From: Microbispora sp. ZYX-F-249
GTDB taxonomy: Bacteria > Actinomycetota > Actinomycetes > Streptosporangiales > Streptosporangiaceae
NCBI RefSeq assembly: GCF_039649665.1
Contig: NZ_JBDJAW010000001.1
Location: 434,001-498,000 of the forward strand
Direction: 5' to 3'
Length of the DNA stretch: 64,000 nt
Position 1 is the stretch's first letter. Every line of letters starts with the position of its first letter. This document shows, in pieces, positions 13,688-22,799 of this stretch. The notes below the pieces were generated by a model. It saw nothing but the letters and a program-made list of their open reading frames with translations, made no database searches and was not told where the DNA came from. The translations under genes were made by a program, and so were the position numbers.

Positions 13688-14917
13688 ATGAGTGCTCTGC
13701 TGCCGGCGTTCGCCGGTGTCCTGCTGCTGGCCGTGCTGCTGTCCAGCCTGGCCAACCGCACGATCCTGTCCACCGCGGCGTTGTTCCTGGTCGCCGGGTT
13801 CGTCCTGGGCAATGGCGTGCTGGGCGTGATGCCGATCGCTCCGGACGACGAGATCGTCGGCACGCTGGCGGAGCTCGCGCTGTTCGCGGTGCTGTTCACC
13901 GACGGCATGCGGGTCGGCTGGACAGAGCTGCGCGAGGCATGGAAGCTGCCCGGGCGGGCGCTCGGCTGGGGCCTGCCGCTCACGCTGGTGATCACCGCGG
14001 TCGGCGCGCACTACCTGGTCGGGCTGGGCTGGATCGAGTCGCTGCTGATCGGGGCGATCCTCTCGCCCACCGACCCGGTGTTCGCCGCCGCGCTGGTCGG
14101 CAACGAGAAGGTGCCACCCCGGCTGCGCCGGCTGCTCAACGTCGAGTCGGGCGTCAACGACGGGCTGGCCCTGCCGTTCGTGATGGTGTTCCTCGCGGTC
14201 GCCGCGGGCTCGCACAACCTGCACCTCGGTGAGCTCGCACTGGAGCTCGCCGTCGGGGTGCTGATCGGCGTGGCCGTCCCGTGGTTGGCCATCAAACTGG
14301 AGCGCACTCGCTGGTTCTCCGCCTCCACCGCCTACGAGCCGCTGAACGCGCTGGCCATCGGCCTGCTGGTGCTGGCGCTCGGCAAGGCCACGCACGGCAA
14401 CCTGTTCCTGGCCGCCTTCTGCGCCGGCATCACGGTGGCGACCTTCGGCGAGCGGCAGCGCGAGTCGTTCGAGCACTTCGGCGAGTTGATCGCCGAGCTG
14501 TTCAAGCTGGGCGCCCTGCTGGTGTTCGGCGCGTTGATCAGCCCGGCGCTGCTGGGCTCGGTCGGCTGGGTGGGCTGGGTGTTCGCGATTCTGGCGCTGG
14601 TTGTGGCCCGGCCGGTGGCCATCTGGGTGTCCTTCCTCGGCTCGGGCCTGGGCGTGCGTGAGCAGGCCGCGACGGCCTGGTTCGGGCCCAAGGGCTTCGC
14701 CTCGGTCGTCTACGGGCTCATCGTGCTGGGCTCGGGCATCGTCGCCGCCCAGCAGGTCTTCCAGCTCGTCGCGGTGACCATCGTCGCGTCGATCCTGCTG
14801 CACTCCTCCACCGACATCCTGGTGGCCCGCTGGTTCGACGACGAGCGTGAGGTCCCCGCCTGGTATGGTGCCGCCCGCCGGCTGCGCGGACACGTACGCC
14901 GCAGTAATGAGTCATGA
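13688..14917 (+). CDS. CPA1-family cation:proton antiporter
   Basis: This 409-residue integral membrane protein has about twelve hydrophobic segments. It carries SPTDPVFAAAL near residue 125 and GVNDGLALPF near 155, the conserved helix motifs of NhaP/CPA1 Na+(K+)/H+ antiporters. It probably exchanges monovalent cations for protons across the cell membrane. The 237 bases upstream have no recognisable gene. The stop overlaps the next ATG as ATGA, so it is coupled to the TrkH-like transporter; the pair suggests a role in potassium/pH homeostasis. Confidence 0.88.
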   Translation: MSALLPAFAGVLLLAVLLSSLANRTILSTAALFLVAGFVLGNGVLGVMPIAPDDEIVGTLAELALFAVLFTDGMRVGWTELREAWKLPGRALGWGLPLTLVITAVGAHYLVGLGWIESLLIGAILSPTDPVFAAALVGNEKVPPRLRRLLNVESGVNDGLALPFVMVFLAVAAGSHNLHLGELALELAVGVLIGVAVPWLAIKLERTRWFSASTAYEPLNALAIGLLVLALGKATHGNLFLAAFCAGITVATFGERQRESFEHFGELIAELFKLGALLVFGALISPALLGSVGWVGWVFAILALVVARPVAIWVSFLGSGLGVREQAATAWFGPKGFASVVYGLIVLGSGIVAAQQVFQLVAVTIVASILLHSSTDILVARWFDDEREVPAWYGAARRLRGHVRRSNES

Positions 14918-16263
14918 TGCGGGCCTGGGGTGTTCTGGGGTGGTTCCGGCATCCGACGCAGGTCATCACGACCGGTTTCGGGGCGGCGGTCCTCCTGGGG
15001 ACCCTCCTGCTGTCCACCCCGCTCGCCACGACCTCGGGGAAGCCCGCGGGATGGATCACGGCCCTGTTCACCGCGACATCGGCGGTGTGCGTGACCGGGC
15101 TGACCGTCGTCGACACGGCCGCCCACTGGTCGGCGTTCGGCGAGGTGGTCATCGCCGCCCTGATCCAGGTGGGCGGTTTCGGCATCATGACGCTCGCGAC
15201 CGTCTTCACCCTGCTGATCTCCCGCAGGCTGAGCCTGCGCGCCCGATTATCCGCGCAGGCGGAGACCAAGGCGCTCAGCGCGAGTGACCTGCGGCGCGTG
15301 GTGGCCAAGGTCGTGCTGTTCAGCTTGGCGTCCGAAGCGGTGACGGCGTCCGTACTCACGCTCAGGTTGGTGACGGGATATGCGGAGCCGGCCGGTCATG
15401 CCGCCTACCTCGGTGTCTTCCACGCGGTCTCGGCGTTCAACAACGCCGGTTTCGCGTTGTGGCCCGACAGCCTGGTCCGCTTCGTCGGTGATCCGTGGAT
15501 CTGCCTGACCATCGCGGCGGCGGTGATCGTGGGCGGGCTCGGCTTTCCGGTGCTGTTCGAGTTGCGCCGTTCCTGGCGCCGTCCCAGCCGGTGGTCACTG
15601 CTGACCCGCGTCACGCTCGCGGTGACCGCGGTTCTGCTGGTCGGCGGCACGCTGGTCTTCCTCGGCGCCGAATGGTCCAATCCCCGCACCCTGGGGAAGC
15701 TGGACGGGCCGGGCAAGCTGCTGGCGGCGTTCTTCACCGCCGTCATGCCGCGGACCGCGGGATTCAACAGCCTCGATGTCGCCCAGATGCATCCGTCCAG
15801 CTGGCTGGTCACCGACCTGCTGATGTTCGTCGGCGGCGGCAGCGCGGGCACCGCCGGCGGCATCAAGGTCACCACTGTCGGCCTGCTGATGTTCATCGTC
15901 TGGACCGAGATGCGCGGCGAGAGCCGGGTGAACATCGGCCACCGCCGCCTGCCCGAGGCGGCGCAGCGGCAGGCGGTCTCCCTCACCGTGCTCGGCGTGG
16001 GCCTGGTCGCGTTCTCGACCTACATCCTGCTGGTGCTCACTCCGCACAGTCTGGACCGGGTGCTCTTCGAGGTCGTCTCCGCCTTCGGCACGGCGGGCCT
16101 GTCGACGGGCATCACCGCCTCCATCCCGCCGGCCGGGCACCTGCTGCTCGTCGCTCTGATGTTCGTCGGCCGGATCGGCCCGCTCACGCTGGGCTCCGCG
16201 CTCGCCCTGAAAGAGCGCACGCGGCGGTACGAACTCCCGGAGGAAGGCATGATCGTCGGCTGA
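14914..16263 (+). CDS. TrkH/KtrB-family potassium transporter
   Basis: This 449-residue membrane protein has four pore-loop repeats with filter glycines visible in SAVCVTGLTV, FNNAGFALW, TAGFNSLDV and FGTAGLSTGI, the layout of TrkH/KtrB K+ channels. Such proteins need a cytoplasmic TrkA/KtrA gating subunit; none is encoded next door, so the partner is presumably elsewhere. Two adjacent ATGs (14914 and 14917) are possible starts. It overlaps the antiporter gene. Confidence 0.9.
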   Translation: MMRAWGVLGWFRHPTQVITTGFGAAVLLGTLLLSTPLATTSGKPAGWITALFTATSAVCVTGLTVVDTAAHWSAFGEVVIAALIQVGGFGIMTLATVFTLLISRRLSLRARLSAQAETKALSASDLRRVVAKVVLFSLASEAVTASVLTLRLVTGYAEPAGHAAYLGVFHAVSAFNNAGFALWPDSLVRFVGDPWICLTIAAAVIVGGLGFPVLFELRRSWRRPSRWSLLTRVTLAVTAVLLVGGTLVFLGAEWSNPRTLGKLDGPGKLLAAFFTAVMPRTAGFNSLDVAQMHPSSWLVTDLLMFVGGGSAGTAGGIKVTTVGLLMFIVWTEMRGESRVNIGHRRLPEAAQRQAVSLTVLGVGLVAFSTYILLVLTPHSLDRVLFEVVSAFGTAGLSTGITASIPPAGHLLLVALMFVGRIGPLTLGSALALKERTRRYELPEEGMIVG

Positions 16264-16293
16264 CGAGCACGGGCACGCTCAAGGCATCGGCGG

Positions 16294-17586
16294 TCACATC
16301 AGATAACGCAGCCACAGGTACGGCGCGACCAGGGCGACGGTCACCACCGTGACGATGAGTCCGTATTTGGTGAACTGCCAGAAGCTGATCGGGGTGCCGT
16401 TGCGCGCGGCGATGCCCAGGACGACGACGTTGGCGGCGGCGCCGACGGCGGTCGCGTTGCCGCCCAGGTCGGCCCCGAAGGCCAGCGCCCACCACAGCAC
16501 CTGCGCGGGCCCGCCGCCACCGTTCGCCTGGACGAGATCGGCGACGATCGGGCTCATCGTGGCCACGTACGGGATGTTGTCCACGATCGCCGACAGTCCC
16601 GCCGAAGCGCCGAGCAAGCCCATGGTGGTCAGCTCCGTACGTCCGGAGGTCGCCTCCACAGCGGTGTGGGACAGCCGCTCGATGACGCCCGTCTCCACCA
16701 GGCCGCCCACCATGACGAACAGCCCGGCGAAGAAGACCAGTGTGGGCCACTCCACCTCGGCCAGGGCCTGCTGAGTGGTGATCTTCGTGGCCGCCACGAG
16801 CACGCCCGCGCCGAGTAGTGCGACCACCGACGGCTCGTAGTGCAGCACCGGGTGCAGCACGAACGCGGCCATGACCAGTGCGAGCACCGCCAGGCTCTGC
16901 CACAGCAGCCGCCGGTCGGAGATCGCCTCGCGCTCGTTCAGGGCCATGACCTCCTCGGCCCGCTGCGGGTCGTAGCGCAGTGAGCGCCCGAACATCAACC
17001 GGCATAGCCCGATGAAGACCAGCATCAGCACGATGACCAGCGGGGCCATGTGGACGAGGAAGTCGTTGAAGCTCAGCCCGCCCCGGCTGGCGATGATGAT
17101 GTTGGGCGGGTCACCGACGAGTGTGGCGGCGCCGCCGATGTTGGAGGCCATCGCCTCGGCGATCAGGAACGGCGTCGCGGGCAGCGCGAGACGCTCGCAC
17201 ACCAGGAACGTCACCGGCGCGATGAGCAGCACGGTGGTGACGTTGTCGAGCAGGGCCGAGGCACACGCGGTGATGACCACCAGCAGGGCCATCAGCCGGA
17301 ACGGCCGGCCTCTGGCGCGTTTGGCCGCCCAGATGGCCAGGTACTCGAAGATCCCGGTCTCCTTGAGCACCCCGACGATGATCATCATGCCGAGCAGTAG
17401 GAAGATCACGTTCCAGTCGATGCCGGAGTGCGTGGAGAAGAAGGCCGCCTCGGCATCGGTGGCATGGACGAGCAGCATGATCCCCACGCCGCCGAGGGCG
17501 GCCGCGACGCGGTGGACCTTCTCTGTGGCGATCAGCGCGTAGGCCGACAGGAACACCGCCACGGTGACCCAGGCGAGCATGCTCAT
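16294..17586 (-). CDS. ArsB/NhaD-type (SLC13-like) permease
   Basis: This 430-residue protein with about eleven membrane segments contains the ion-transporter-superfamily motif GDPPNIIIAS and its second-half counterpart ending FGADLGGNATAVGAAAN. It resembles the ArsB/NhaD/P-protein group, which moves arsenite, sodium or organic anions; the substrate cannot be set from sequence. There is no arsenic gene nearby, and the neighbouring cation transporters suggest Na+/H+ exchange, which is inference. Its start overlaps the stop of the CBS protein as ATGA. Confidence 0.82.
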   Translation of the reverse strand: MSMLAWVTVAVFLSAYALIATEKVHRVAAALGGVGIMLLVHATDAEAAFFSTHSGIDWNVIFLLLGMMIIVGVLKETGIFEYLAIWAAKRARGRPFRLMALLVVITACASALLDNVTTVLLIAPVTFLVCERLALPATPFLIAEAMASNIGGAATLVGDPPNIIIASRGGLSFNDFLVHMAPLVIVLMLVFIGLCRLMFGRSLRYDPQRAEEVMALNEREAISDRRLLWQSLAVLALVMAAFVLHPVLHYEPSVVALLGAGVLVAATKITTQQALAEVEWPTLVFFAGLFVMVGGLVETGVIERLSHTAVEATSGRTELTTMGLLGASAGLSAIVDNIPYVATMSPIVADLVQANGGGGPAQVLWWALAFGADLGGNATAVGAAANVVVLGIAARNGTPISFWQFTKYGLIVTVVTVALVAPYLWLRYLM

Positions 17587-18026
17587 GCGGCGAGCACCCG
17601 GTCGAGCAGGGCCTGCAGGGTCACCGCGCCCAGCAGCCGACCGTCCTCTGTCACTGCGACCAGGGGACTGTGGGTGCGGGCCATCAGCGCGGCCAGTTCC
17701 AGCACAGTGGCGTCAGGATCGGTGACCGGTAGTTTCCTGGGCGGATCCGGCAGGGCGTCGCGCACTCTGCGGCCGTTCGCGCCCTTGAGGAAGGTGTCGG
17801 CGTGCGCCTCGTCCACGACACGGGCCAGCGCCGGGTCGTCCTGGCAGTAGGCGGGAACGGCTAGGCGCAGGACTTCGGGGCCGGGCAGGATGGTGATCGG
17901 CGCCCCTGTCTCGTCGACCACGACGAGGCCGGGCAGGTCTTGGTGCGCCAGGAGCCCGGCGGCTTCGGGGACGGGCGTGTCCAGGCCGACCGTGGGGAAG
18001 GGGGCGAGCAGATCTCGGGCGCGCAC
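17583..18026 (-). CDS. Paired CBS-domain protein
   Basis: This protein of about 147 residues has two CBS motifs: VRARDLLAPFPTVGLDTPV at the start, and a second ending LVAVTEDGRLLGAVTLQALL. CBS pairs usually bind adenine nucleotides and gate transporters or enzymes. I chose the GTG at 18026 because AAGGA lies seven bases upstream and the first CBS repeat begins here; a TTG at 18164 would add 46 unlikely residues. It is coupled to the ArsB/NhaD-like permease, so it may be its regulatory subunit. Confidence 0.78.
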   Translation of the reverse strand: MRARDLLAPFPTVGLDTPVPEAAGLLAHQDLPGLVVVDETGAPITILPGPEVLRLAVPAYCQDDPALARVVDEAHADTFLKGANGRRVRDALPDPPRKLPVTDPDATVLELAALMARTHSPLVAVTEDGRLLGAVTLQALLDRVLAA

Positions 18027-18196
18027 GTACACGTCCTTCGCGACATAAGGGGGACAGAACGTGCCGACCAGACTTCCCGGCTCACCGGTGGCCACCCTAC
18101 CGGTGATCGCCTGGTTGGTGCAGAGTGGGCCCGTGCCCGCTGTCCACGTCTCGGCTCTGAGCAAGAAGGCACGGTGACGTCGCCGCAGCCGACGAG

Positions 18197-18386
18197 GTGA
18201 CCTTGAGCACCGGCGCGTGGCTGCCGGCCCTGCCCACCACCCGCATGGCGATCGTCGCGGCCAAGTTCGCGGTCGCGGCCGTGCGGTCGGTACTACTGGC
18301 GATCCAGGCGGCCCTGCTCGGCCTGCTCATAAGCATGCGCTCGGCCTGCCGGGCTGGTCGGCCCGGGCGATGATCCACCCGGTTTC
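18197..18386 (+). pseudogene. Remnant of an ABC-2 type permease
   Basis: A short hydrophobic reading, RMAIVAAKFAVAAVRSVLLA and on to LGLLISM, continues in another frame as ALGLPGWSARAMIHP. It reads like the inner part of an ABC-2 permease broken by a frameshift. There is no start with a good ribosome site and no partner ATPase. The rest of the 18027-18400 gap shows nothing recognisable. Confidence 0.35.
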
Positions 18387-18400
18387 GTCGAGACCGGCGA

Positions 18401-19024
18401 TCAACCTACGTGAGCATCCTCCGACGGCTGGGTGAGGCCCGTGGCGACGACGTCGATGAGCAGGTCGAGGATCTTCGGATACAGGTCGGGGGTCGCCAGG
18501 CGGTTCCGGTGCATCGGCATGAGGAGCACGGCCTGCAGCACACCGGTGATCACGTCCGGGTCGGCGTTCACGAGGTCCTCGTCGTGCTGTGCGAGGAAGG
18601 CCGCCAGAGCGGTGACGGGATTCTCCTGCGCCTGCGTCACCCGGGCGGGGTCGAGCTTCCTGATTACGGCATCCATCTCCTCGGGATGCGTCATCAGCCT
18701 GCCGTACAGGGGATTGCTCTCCAGCTCGGCGAGCGTGGCGTGGAGGAAGCGCCGCAGCCCCGCGCGGATGTCGGACTCGCTCAGCAGTGCGTGGTCGATG
18801 ACCTTGCGCTTGACCTCGGCCATCTGGGCGAGCATCAGCTCCAGATAGAGCGCCTCCTTGGAGTCGAAGAAGACGTAGAAGGTGCTCTTGGCGATCCCGG
18901 TGCCTGCGACCAGATCCTCCAGCGAGGTCTTGCGCAGGCCCTGGGTGGTGAACAGGCGCCGGCCGTTGTCCAGGAGGAGCCCGGTGATGCGGGCGCGCTC
19001 CTCGGCGGAGAAGGCGGGAGGCAC
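18401..19024 (-). CDS. TetR-family regulator
   Basis: This 207-residue protein has an N-terminal TetR helix-turn-helix (TSLEDLVAGTGIAKSTFYVF, then FDSKEALYLEL) and a variable ligand domain. It lies 27 bases downstream of, and in line with, the flavin monooxygenase gene, so the two probably form one unit. The likely operator is the AT-rich palindrome at 20224-20246 upstream of that gene. Ligand unknown. Confidence 0.88.
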   Translation of the reverse strand: MPPAFSAEERARITGLLLDNGRRLFTTQGLRKTSLEDLVAGTGIAKSTFYVFFDSKEALYLELMLAQMAEVKRKVIDHALLSESDIRAGLRRFLHATLAELESNPLYGRLMTHPEEMDAVIRKLDPARVTQAQENPVTALAAFLAQHDEDLVNADPDVITGVLQAVLLMPMHRNRLATPDLYPKILDLLIDVVATGLTQPSEDAHVG

Positions 19025-19051
19025 GGGCTTCGTCCTTTCAGATTCGCGGTC

Positions 19052-20197
19052 CTAGCCCTGCAGCTGGAATTTGCGCTCTATCATCCGGCGTACCGGGCCC
19101 CACGACGACAGGCGCAGCGGCAGCTGGGTGAGTTCCAGTACGACGGGGTTGCGCGGCGCGTAGACGCCCTTCACCCGGCGGCCGAGCTTCTGTTTCTTCT
19201 CGGCTTCCGGCCGCACCTGCGCCTCCCACTCCGCCAGCGCGGTGATGACGTCGCCGCCGTGGCGTTCGAGGGCGGCGCCGAGCAGATCGGCGCCGCCGAC
19301 GGCGAGTGAGGAGCCGTATCCGGCGAACAGCGTGACGCACCATGCGGCGTCGCCCAGCAGGACGACCCGGCCGCGGCTCCACCGGTCGACCACCATCTGG
19401 GCGATGTTGTCGAAGTAGACCGAGTCGGCGTGCTTCAGGCCCTCCAGCGCCTGGGGCACCAGCCAGCCCATGTCGCCGTAGACGTCCTGCAACTCCCGCA
19501 GAGCACTCCCTGTCCCGTCCTGGTCGGTGCGGTAGCCGAAGAAGGCGGCCGTACGGCCGTCGCCCACACTCATCATGGCGAACGTCCGGCCGTTGTCGCT
19601 GATCGAGCTCGTGGTCCCTTCCGGCAGTCCGGCAGGCCGCTCCTTCATCATGTAGACCGCGACCCTGTGCCCCATGTCCAGGCGGTAGTTCTCCTCGGGG
19701 CCGAAAACCAGAGCGCGGGTGGCCGAGTGCAGGCCGTCGGCGCCGATGAGCAGGTCGGCCGACTCGACGGCGCCGTCGCTCAAGGTGACGCGCACCGCGT
19801 CCGCGTCCTGGTCGACGGCGGTGATCGTCGTGCCGAAACGGATCGGGGTCGTGTTCCTCGCCGCCTCGTACAGCACCGACTCGATGTCGCCGCGCAGGAT
19901 GTTGAACGATCTGTTTCCCATGGTGGCGGCGATCGTCTGGCCGCCGACCGCGAACCGGCGCTCGCCGTTGGGCTTGCGGTAGACGAGCTCCCGGGTGACG
20001 AAGGCCCGCTCCTTCAGGGCCGGCAGAATGCCCATCCGCTCGGCGCCGTCGTACCCGATTCCCCCGAAGGTGACGCCGTAGCCGCCGCCGCGGCGCTCCG
20101 GCGCCCGCTCGACCACCAGGATCTCCCACCCCGCCTGCGCCAACCGCAGCGCGGCGGCGAGTCCGGCGATTCCTGCTCCACTGATGATCGCGCGCAT
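19052..20197 (-). CDS. FAD-dependent monooxygenase (PHBH/TetX-like)
   Basis: This 381-residue class A flavoprotein has the FAD-binding GAGIAGLAAALRLAQAG at the N-terminus, a DG-type motif in LLIGADGLHSATRALV and the GD motif in VVLLGDAAWCVTLFAGYG. Such enzymes hydroxylate or inactivate aromatic and polyketide compounds with NAD(P)H and oxygen. It sits in a unit with a TetR regulator, a common detoxification arrangement. Substrate cannot be inferred. Confidence 0.86.
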   Translation of the reverse strand: MRAIISGAGIAGLAAALRLAQAGWEILVVERAPERRGGGYGVTFGGIGYDGAERMGILPALKERAFVTRELVYRKPNGERRFAVGGQTIAATMGNRSFNILRGDIESVLYEAARNTTPIRFGTTITAVDQDADAVRVTLSDGAVESADLLIGADGLHSATRALVFGPEENYRLDMGHRVAVYMMKERPAGLPEGTTSSISDNGRTFAMMSVGDGRTAAFFGYRTDQDGTGSALRELQDVYGDMGWLVPQALEGLKHADSVYFDNIAQMVVDRWSRGRVVLLGDAAWCVTLFAGYGSSLAVGGADLLGAALERHGGDVITALAEWEAQVRPEAEKKQKLGRRVKGVYAPRNPVVLELTQLPLRLSSWGPVRRMIERKFQLQG

Positions 20198-20223
20198 GTC
20201 GCACTCTCCCTTCTGTGTCTATA

Positions 20224-20246
20224 AAAACAGATTAAAATTATGTTTT
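20224..20246. promoter_or_regulatory. AT-rich palindrome, candidate TetR operator
   Basis: AAAACA at 20224-20229 and TGTTTT at 20241-20246 are perfect inverted arms around an 11-base AT centre in which more positions also pair. It lies 27 bases upstream of the monooxygenase start in a stretch far richer in A/T than its surroundings. Assignment to the 18401-19024 regulator is inference. Confidence 0.5.
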
Positions 20247-20257
20247 CAACCCGGCGA

Positions 20258-21136
20258 TCAGGACCCAGTGACGGCGCGGCCATGGTCGGCCGCGTACGCG
20301 GCGAACACCTCCGCGGGCGTTCCGTTCGTGTGGAGGAAACGCTGGTCGAGGATGCCGGCGAGGTCTTTCAGCGCATCAGTGAGCACGGTGGCCGTCAGAC
20401 GCACATCTGCCCGCCGGGCCGCCTGCCCGCGCTGAGCGAGGTGAACGGCATAGCCGATCTCGGCCGCCAGAGAGGAGTGATCCTCGCCGTCGTGAAAGTA
20501 GTAGGCCTCGGCGTACTGGGTGAAGTCGATACGGACACGCACCACCTCGGTGGCCAGGCTCTCCAGCAACGAGGCACCCACAGCGCAGTCGAGCTGCTGC
20601 ACGGACGGGTCCGACCGGTGCAGCAGCGCCAACCGGATGGCGAGCACCCGTCGGCGGGTCAGCGTCGGGTAGATCTCCAGCACCCAGGAGACGGTGGCCG
20701 TCAGGAGGACGAAGCCGATGAGAGCCTCCAGAGGCGAGGCCACACGGAGCCAGCCTTCGGCAGGCACGATGTCCCCGAGCCCGAGGGTGGCGACCATGAC
20801 AAGCGACAGGTAGATGGAATCGAGTAGCTCCGGCTCCTGCGACAGCCCGGAACCAGGTGCGAAAGCGAACGCCTCGGGCATGTGGGGCCAGTAGACGATG
20901 GCCCAGCCCAGGATGATGATGAAGGCCCACATGCCGACCACCGTCACCATGGCGAGCGGGCCGACGAGCCCCACCACTCGCCTGCGCGCTCGCAGATGCC
21001 GGGCCAGTTTCCACAACGCCGTCATGACGAGTCGGCTCAGGCCTCCATGGCGGGTGGGGTGCCAGAGCGTGTGGAACAGGTCTCGAAGGGCGGCCATGAT
21101 CAGCGCTGCGCCGAGCAGCGAGACCAACCACTCCAT
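20258..21136 (-). CDS. Two-TM potassium channel family protein
   Basis: This 292-residue protein has N-terminal membrane segments, then a pore helix and filter reading TLGLGD in SLVMVATLGLGDIVPAEGWL, followed by a last TM helix and a soluble C-terminal domain of about 110 residues. The filter departs from the common TVGYGD. It is probably a K+-selective or related ion channel. It is transcribed toward the monooxygenase with a 60-base gap carrying the palindrome. Confidence 0.8.
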   Translation of the reverse strand: MEWLVSLLGAALIMAALRDLFHTLWHPTRHGGLSRLVMTALWKLARHLRARRRVVGLVGPLAMVTVVGMWAFIIILGWAIVYWPHMPEAFAFAPGSGLSQEPELLDSIYLSLVMVATLGLGDIVPAEGWLRVASPLEALIGFVLLTATVSWVLEIYPTLTRRRVLAIRLALLHRSDPSVQQLDCAVGASLLESLATEVVRVRIDFTQYAEAYYFHDGEDHSSLAAEIGYAVHLAQRGQAARRADVRLTATVLTDALKDLAGILDQRFLHTNGTPAEVFAAYAADHGRAVTGS

Positions 21137-21591
21137 TCGTCTCTCCCACGCTTACCTCATGTGAAGCGGCGGGGCGGCTCGTGGCGGCCGTAACCGGCCC
21201 GCGCTTGGAGCCTAGGTTGCACGCCCTGTAGGTGGATGCAGACTCGCCGTATGAGCGGCAGGTGTAGCCGCTCTTGGGCGCGTACAGGGTGCGCAGCAGC
21301 CAGCCCCGCGATGTCCCCATCGCTCGGGCTCGGCTGGAACTGATGCGCGACATGTACGGCTTCGTGGCACGCGAGTTCCCCAAACTGTTGGCCCGATGAG
21401 ATCGGATACGTGGCCACCGTCCCGCTCCGTCCGGCGAATAGCCGCGACCGCTGATCCCATGGCTGGCGCAAGCGGGACGAGGCGATCACCGCTTGCACGA
21501 TGTCGGGATGGGCCCTTCTGTCACCTCGGGACCGCGGTGGCGAAGCCGCAGCGTGTTGACCAAAACGATAGTCGCTGTCAAATTATAGATC
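21137..21591. other. Intergenic region with a possible coding remnant
   Basis: No convincing gene was found here. A plus-strand frame ending at 21399 reads RARLELMRDMYGFVAREFPK before LLAR and a stop, which looks like the C-terminal helix of a lost protein. It has no clear start or ribosome site. The rest is non-coding, with an A/T-richer patch around 21560-21600. Confidence 0.3.
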
Positions 21592-21795
21592 ATGTCAGAA
21601 TTTGGGAGCCGTCGACGACACCCCGGCGGGACCCGGCCGGGCGCGCGGATGCTCAGGCGGCCGGGCGGCTTCCTCATCGCGCCGGGCGGGACCGTCCCGG
21701 CCGTCCACCACGGTCGCCACACCGACGATCAGTGGAGCATGGACGACCTCCGCGTCCTCGCGGCCACCCCCGCCGAATCGGAGCGAGGACGATGA
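21592..21795 (+). CDS. Small hypothetical protein coupled to the TspO-like gene
   Basis: A 67-codon frame starting at ATG 21592 ends in a TGA overlapping the next gene's ATG as ATGA. It is arginine- and glycine-rich and resembles nothing I know; the C-terminal part WSMDDLRVLAATPAESERGR looks more protein-like than the beginning. The overlap is the main argument for translation. It could instead be a remnant. Confidence 0.3.
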   Translation: MSEFGSRRRHPGGTRPGARMLRRPGGFLIAPGGTVPAVHHGRHTDDQWSMDDLRVLAATPAESERGR

Positions 21796-22253
21796 ACTGG
21801 TACGCGGCCACGGTCACCGCCGCCATCACACTCTTCGCCGCCATCGTCGGCAACCTGCTCATCCCCGCGTCGGCGTTGGCCTGGTTCCGCGGTTTGCCCT
21901 GGCCGCGCTGGCTGGTGCCGTACCGGGTCTTCATCGCCGTCGGCCTCATCTACTACGCGCTCATCGCGACCGTCCTGTACCGGGCCCTGGATCGTCAGGA
22001 TCTGTCCGCGATCATCTGGGCCATCGTGGTCATCGTCGCCAATGAGGCGTGGAACGCCGTCTTCTTCGGCCTGCGCAGCACCTTGGCCGGCTTCACCGGC
22101 ATGCTGGCCTTCGCCGCCCCGCTGTCCGCCCTGATCATCGCGGCACGACACGACTTCGTATCCCTGGTGCTGCTGCTCGTCTACGCTCTGTGGGTCGTCT
22201 ACGACATCGCTTGGACCGCCGCGCTCTGGAGAACGTCGCGTTCCAAGCAGTGA
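21792..22253 (+). CDS. TspO/MBR-family-like membrane protein
   Basis: This 153-residue protein has five predicted membrane helices and a tryptophan-rich pattern (LAWFRGLPWPRWLVPYRVF, then IWAIVVIVANEAWNAVFFGL), matching the TspO/MBR tryptophan-rich sensory family, which binds tetrapyrroles. It starts at the ATG at 21792, directly coupled to the small upstream frame. Its function here is unknown. Confidence 0.72.
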   Translation: MNWYAATVTAAITLFAAIVGNLLIPASALAWFRGLPWPRWLVPYRVFIAVGLIYYALIATVLYRALDRQDLSAIIWAIVVIVANEAWNAVFFGLRSTLAGFTGMLAFAAPLSALIIAARHDFVSLVLLLVYALWVVYDIAWTAALWRTSRSKQ

Positions 22254-22422
22254 GGAACATGATCTGCGGGGCCGTGGTCTCGCTAAGCGAGCAATCGCCA
22301 CCGGACTGGAGTACGGCGCTGCACGTTGCCGGCCCACGGCCTTTCGGGTGACTGTCGCCGGCTTCGACATCCGTGCCCAGCGGGTCGTCTACTGCAACGC
22401 CGCGCCGGCCGTCGGGGTGCTG

Positions 22423-22785
22423 TCAGGGCGAGTAGACGGGCGCGAGATCGACGAATATGCGGTAGTCCGAGATCAGGCCGTCGTCGCGGGTGCGCCAGAT
22501 GGATACGGCCACGGCGCTCGCGTCCTTGCCGTCGAGCCTCCGGTAGGTCACCTCGGTCTCGGCGATGATGTCGGCGTCCACCCGCCAGTCGCGGACGAGC
22601 CGGTGCCGCAGGCCGCCGATGGTGGAGTAGAACTCCCGCAGCCCGGCGACGATGGCCCCACGCCCCACCAGTGGCTCGGCATTGCCGAACACCAGCGTCG
22701 CATCCTCGGCCAGCAGTCGCCCGAACTCCTCAGGATCGAACGAATCCACTGATCGGAAAACGCGTCGCACCTCATCGTCGGACAT
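22423..22785 (-). CDS. SnoaL-like / NTF2-fold protein
   Basis: This 120-residue protein has the pattern of a nuclear transport factor 2-like fold: SFDPEEFGRLLAEDATLVFG, then VGRGAIVAGLREFYSTIGGL and a final beta-sheet ISDYRIFVDLAPVY. Members include polyketide cyclases, ketosteroid isomerases and many uncharacterised proteins; no specific activity can be assigned. It stands alone in a region of decayed genes. Confidence 0.75.
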   Translation of the reverse strand: MSDDEVRRVFRSVDSFDPEEFGRLLAEDATLVFGNAEPLVGRGAIVAGLREFYSTIGGLRHRLVRDWRVDADIIAETEVTYRRLDGKDASAVAVSIWRTRDDGLISDYRIFVDLAPVYSP

Positions 22786-22799
22786 GCCGGTCCCTTCTC

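Noticed and set aside
22254-22422. Plus-strand reading VTVAGFDIRAQRVVYCNAAP
   Set aside because: It runs into the SnoaL-like gene on the other strand and has no recognisable family or start signal.
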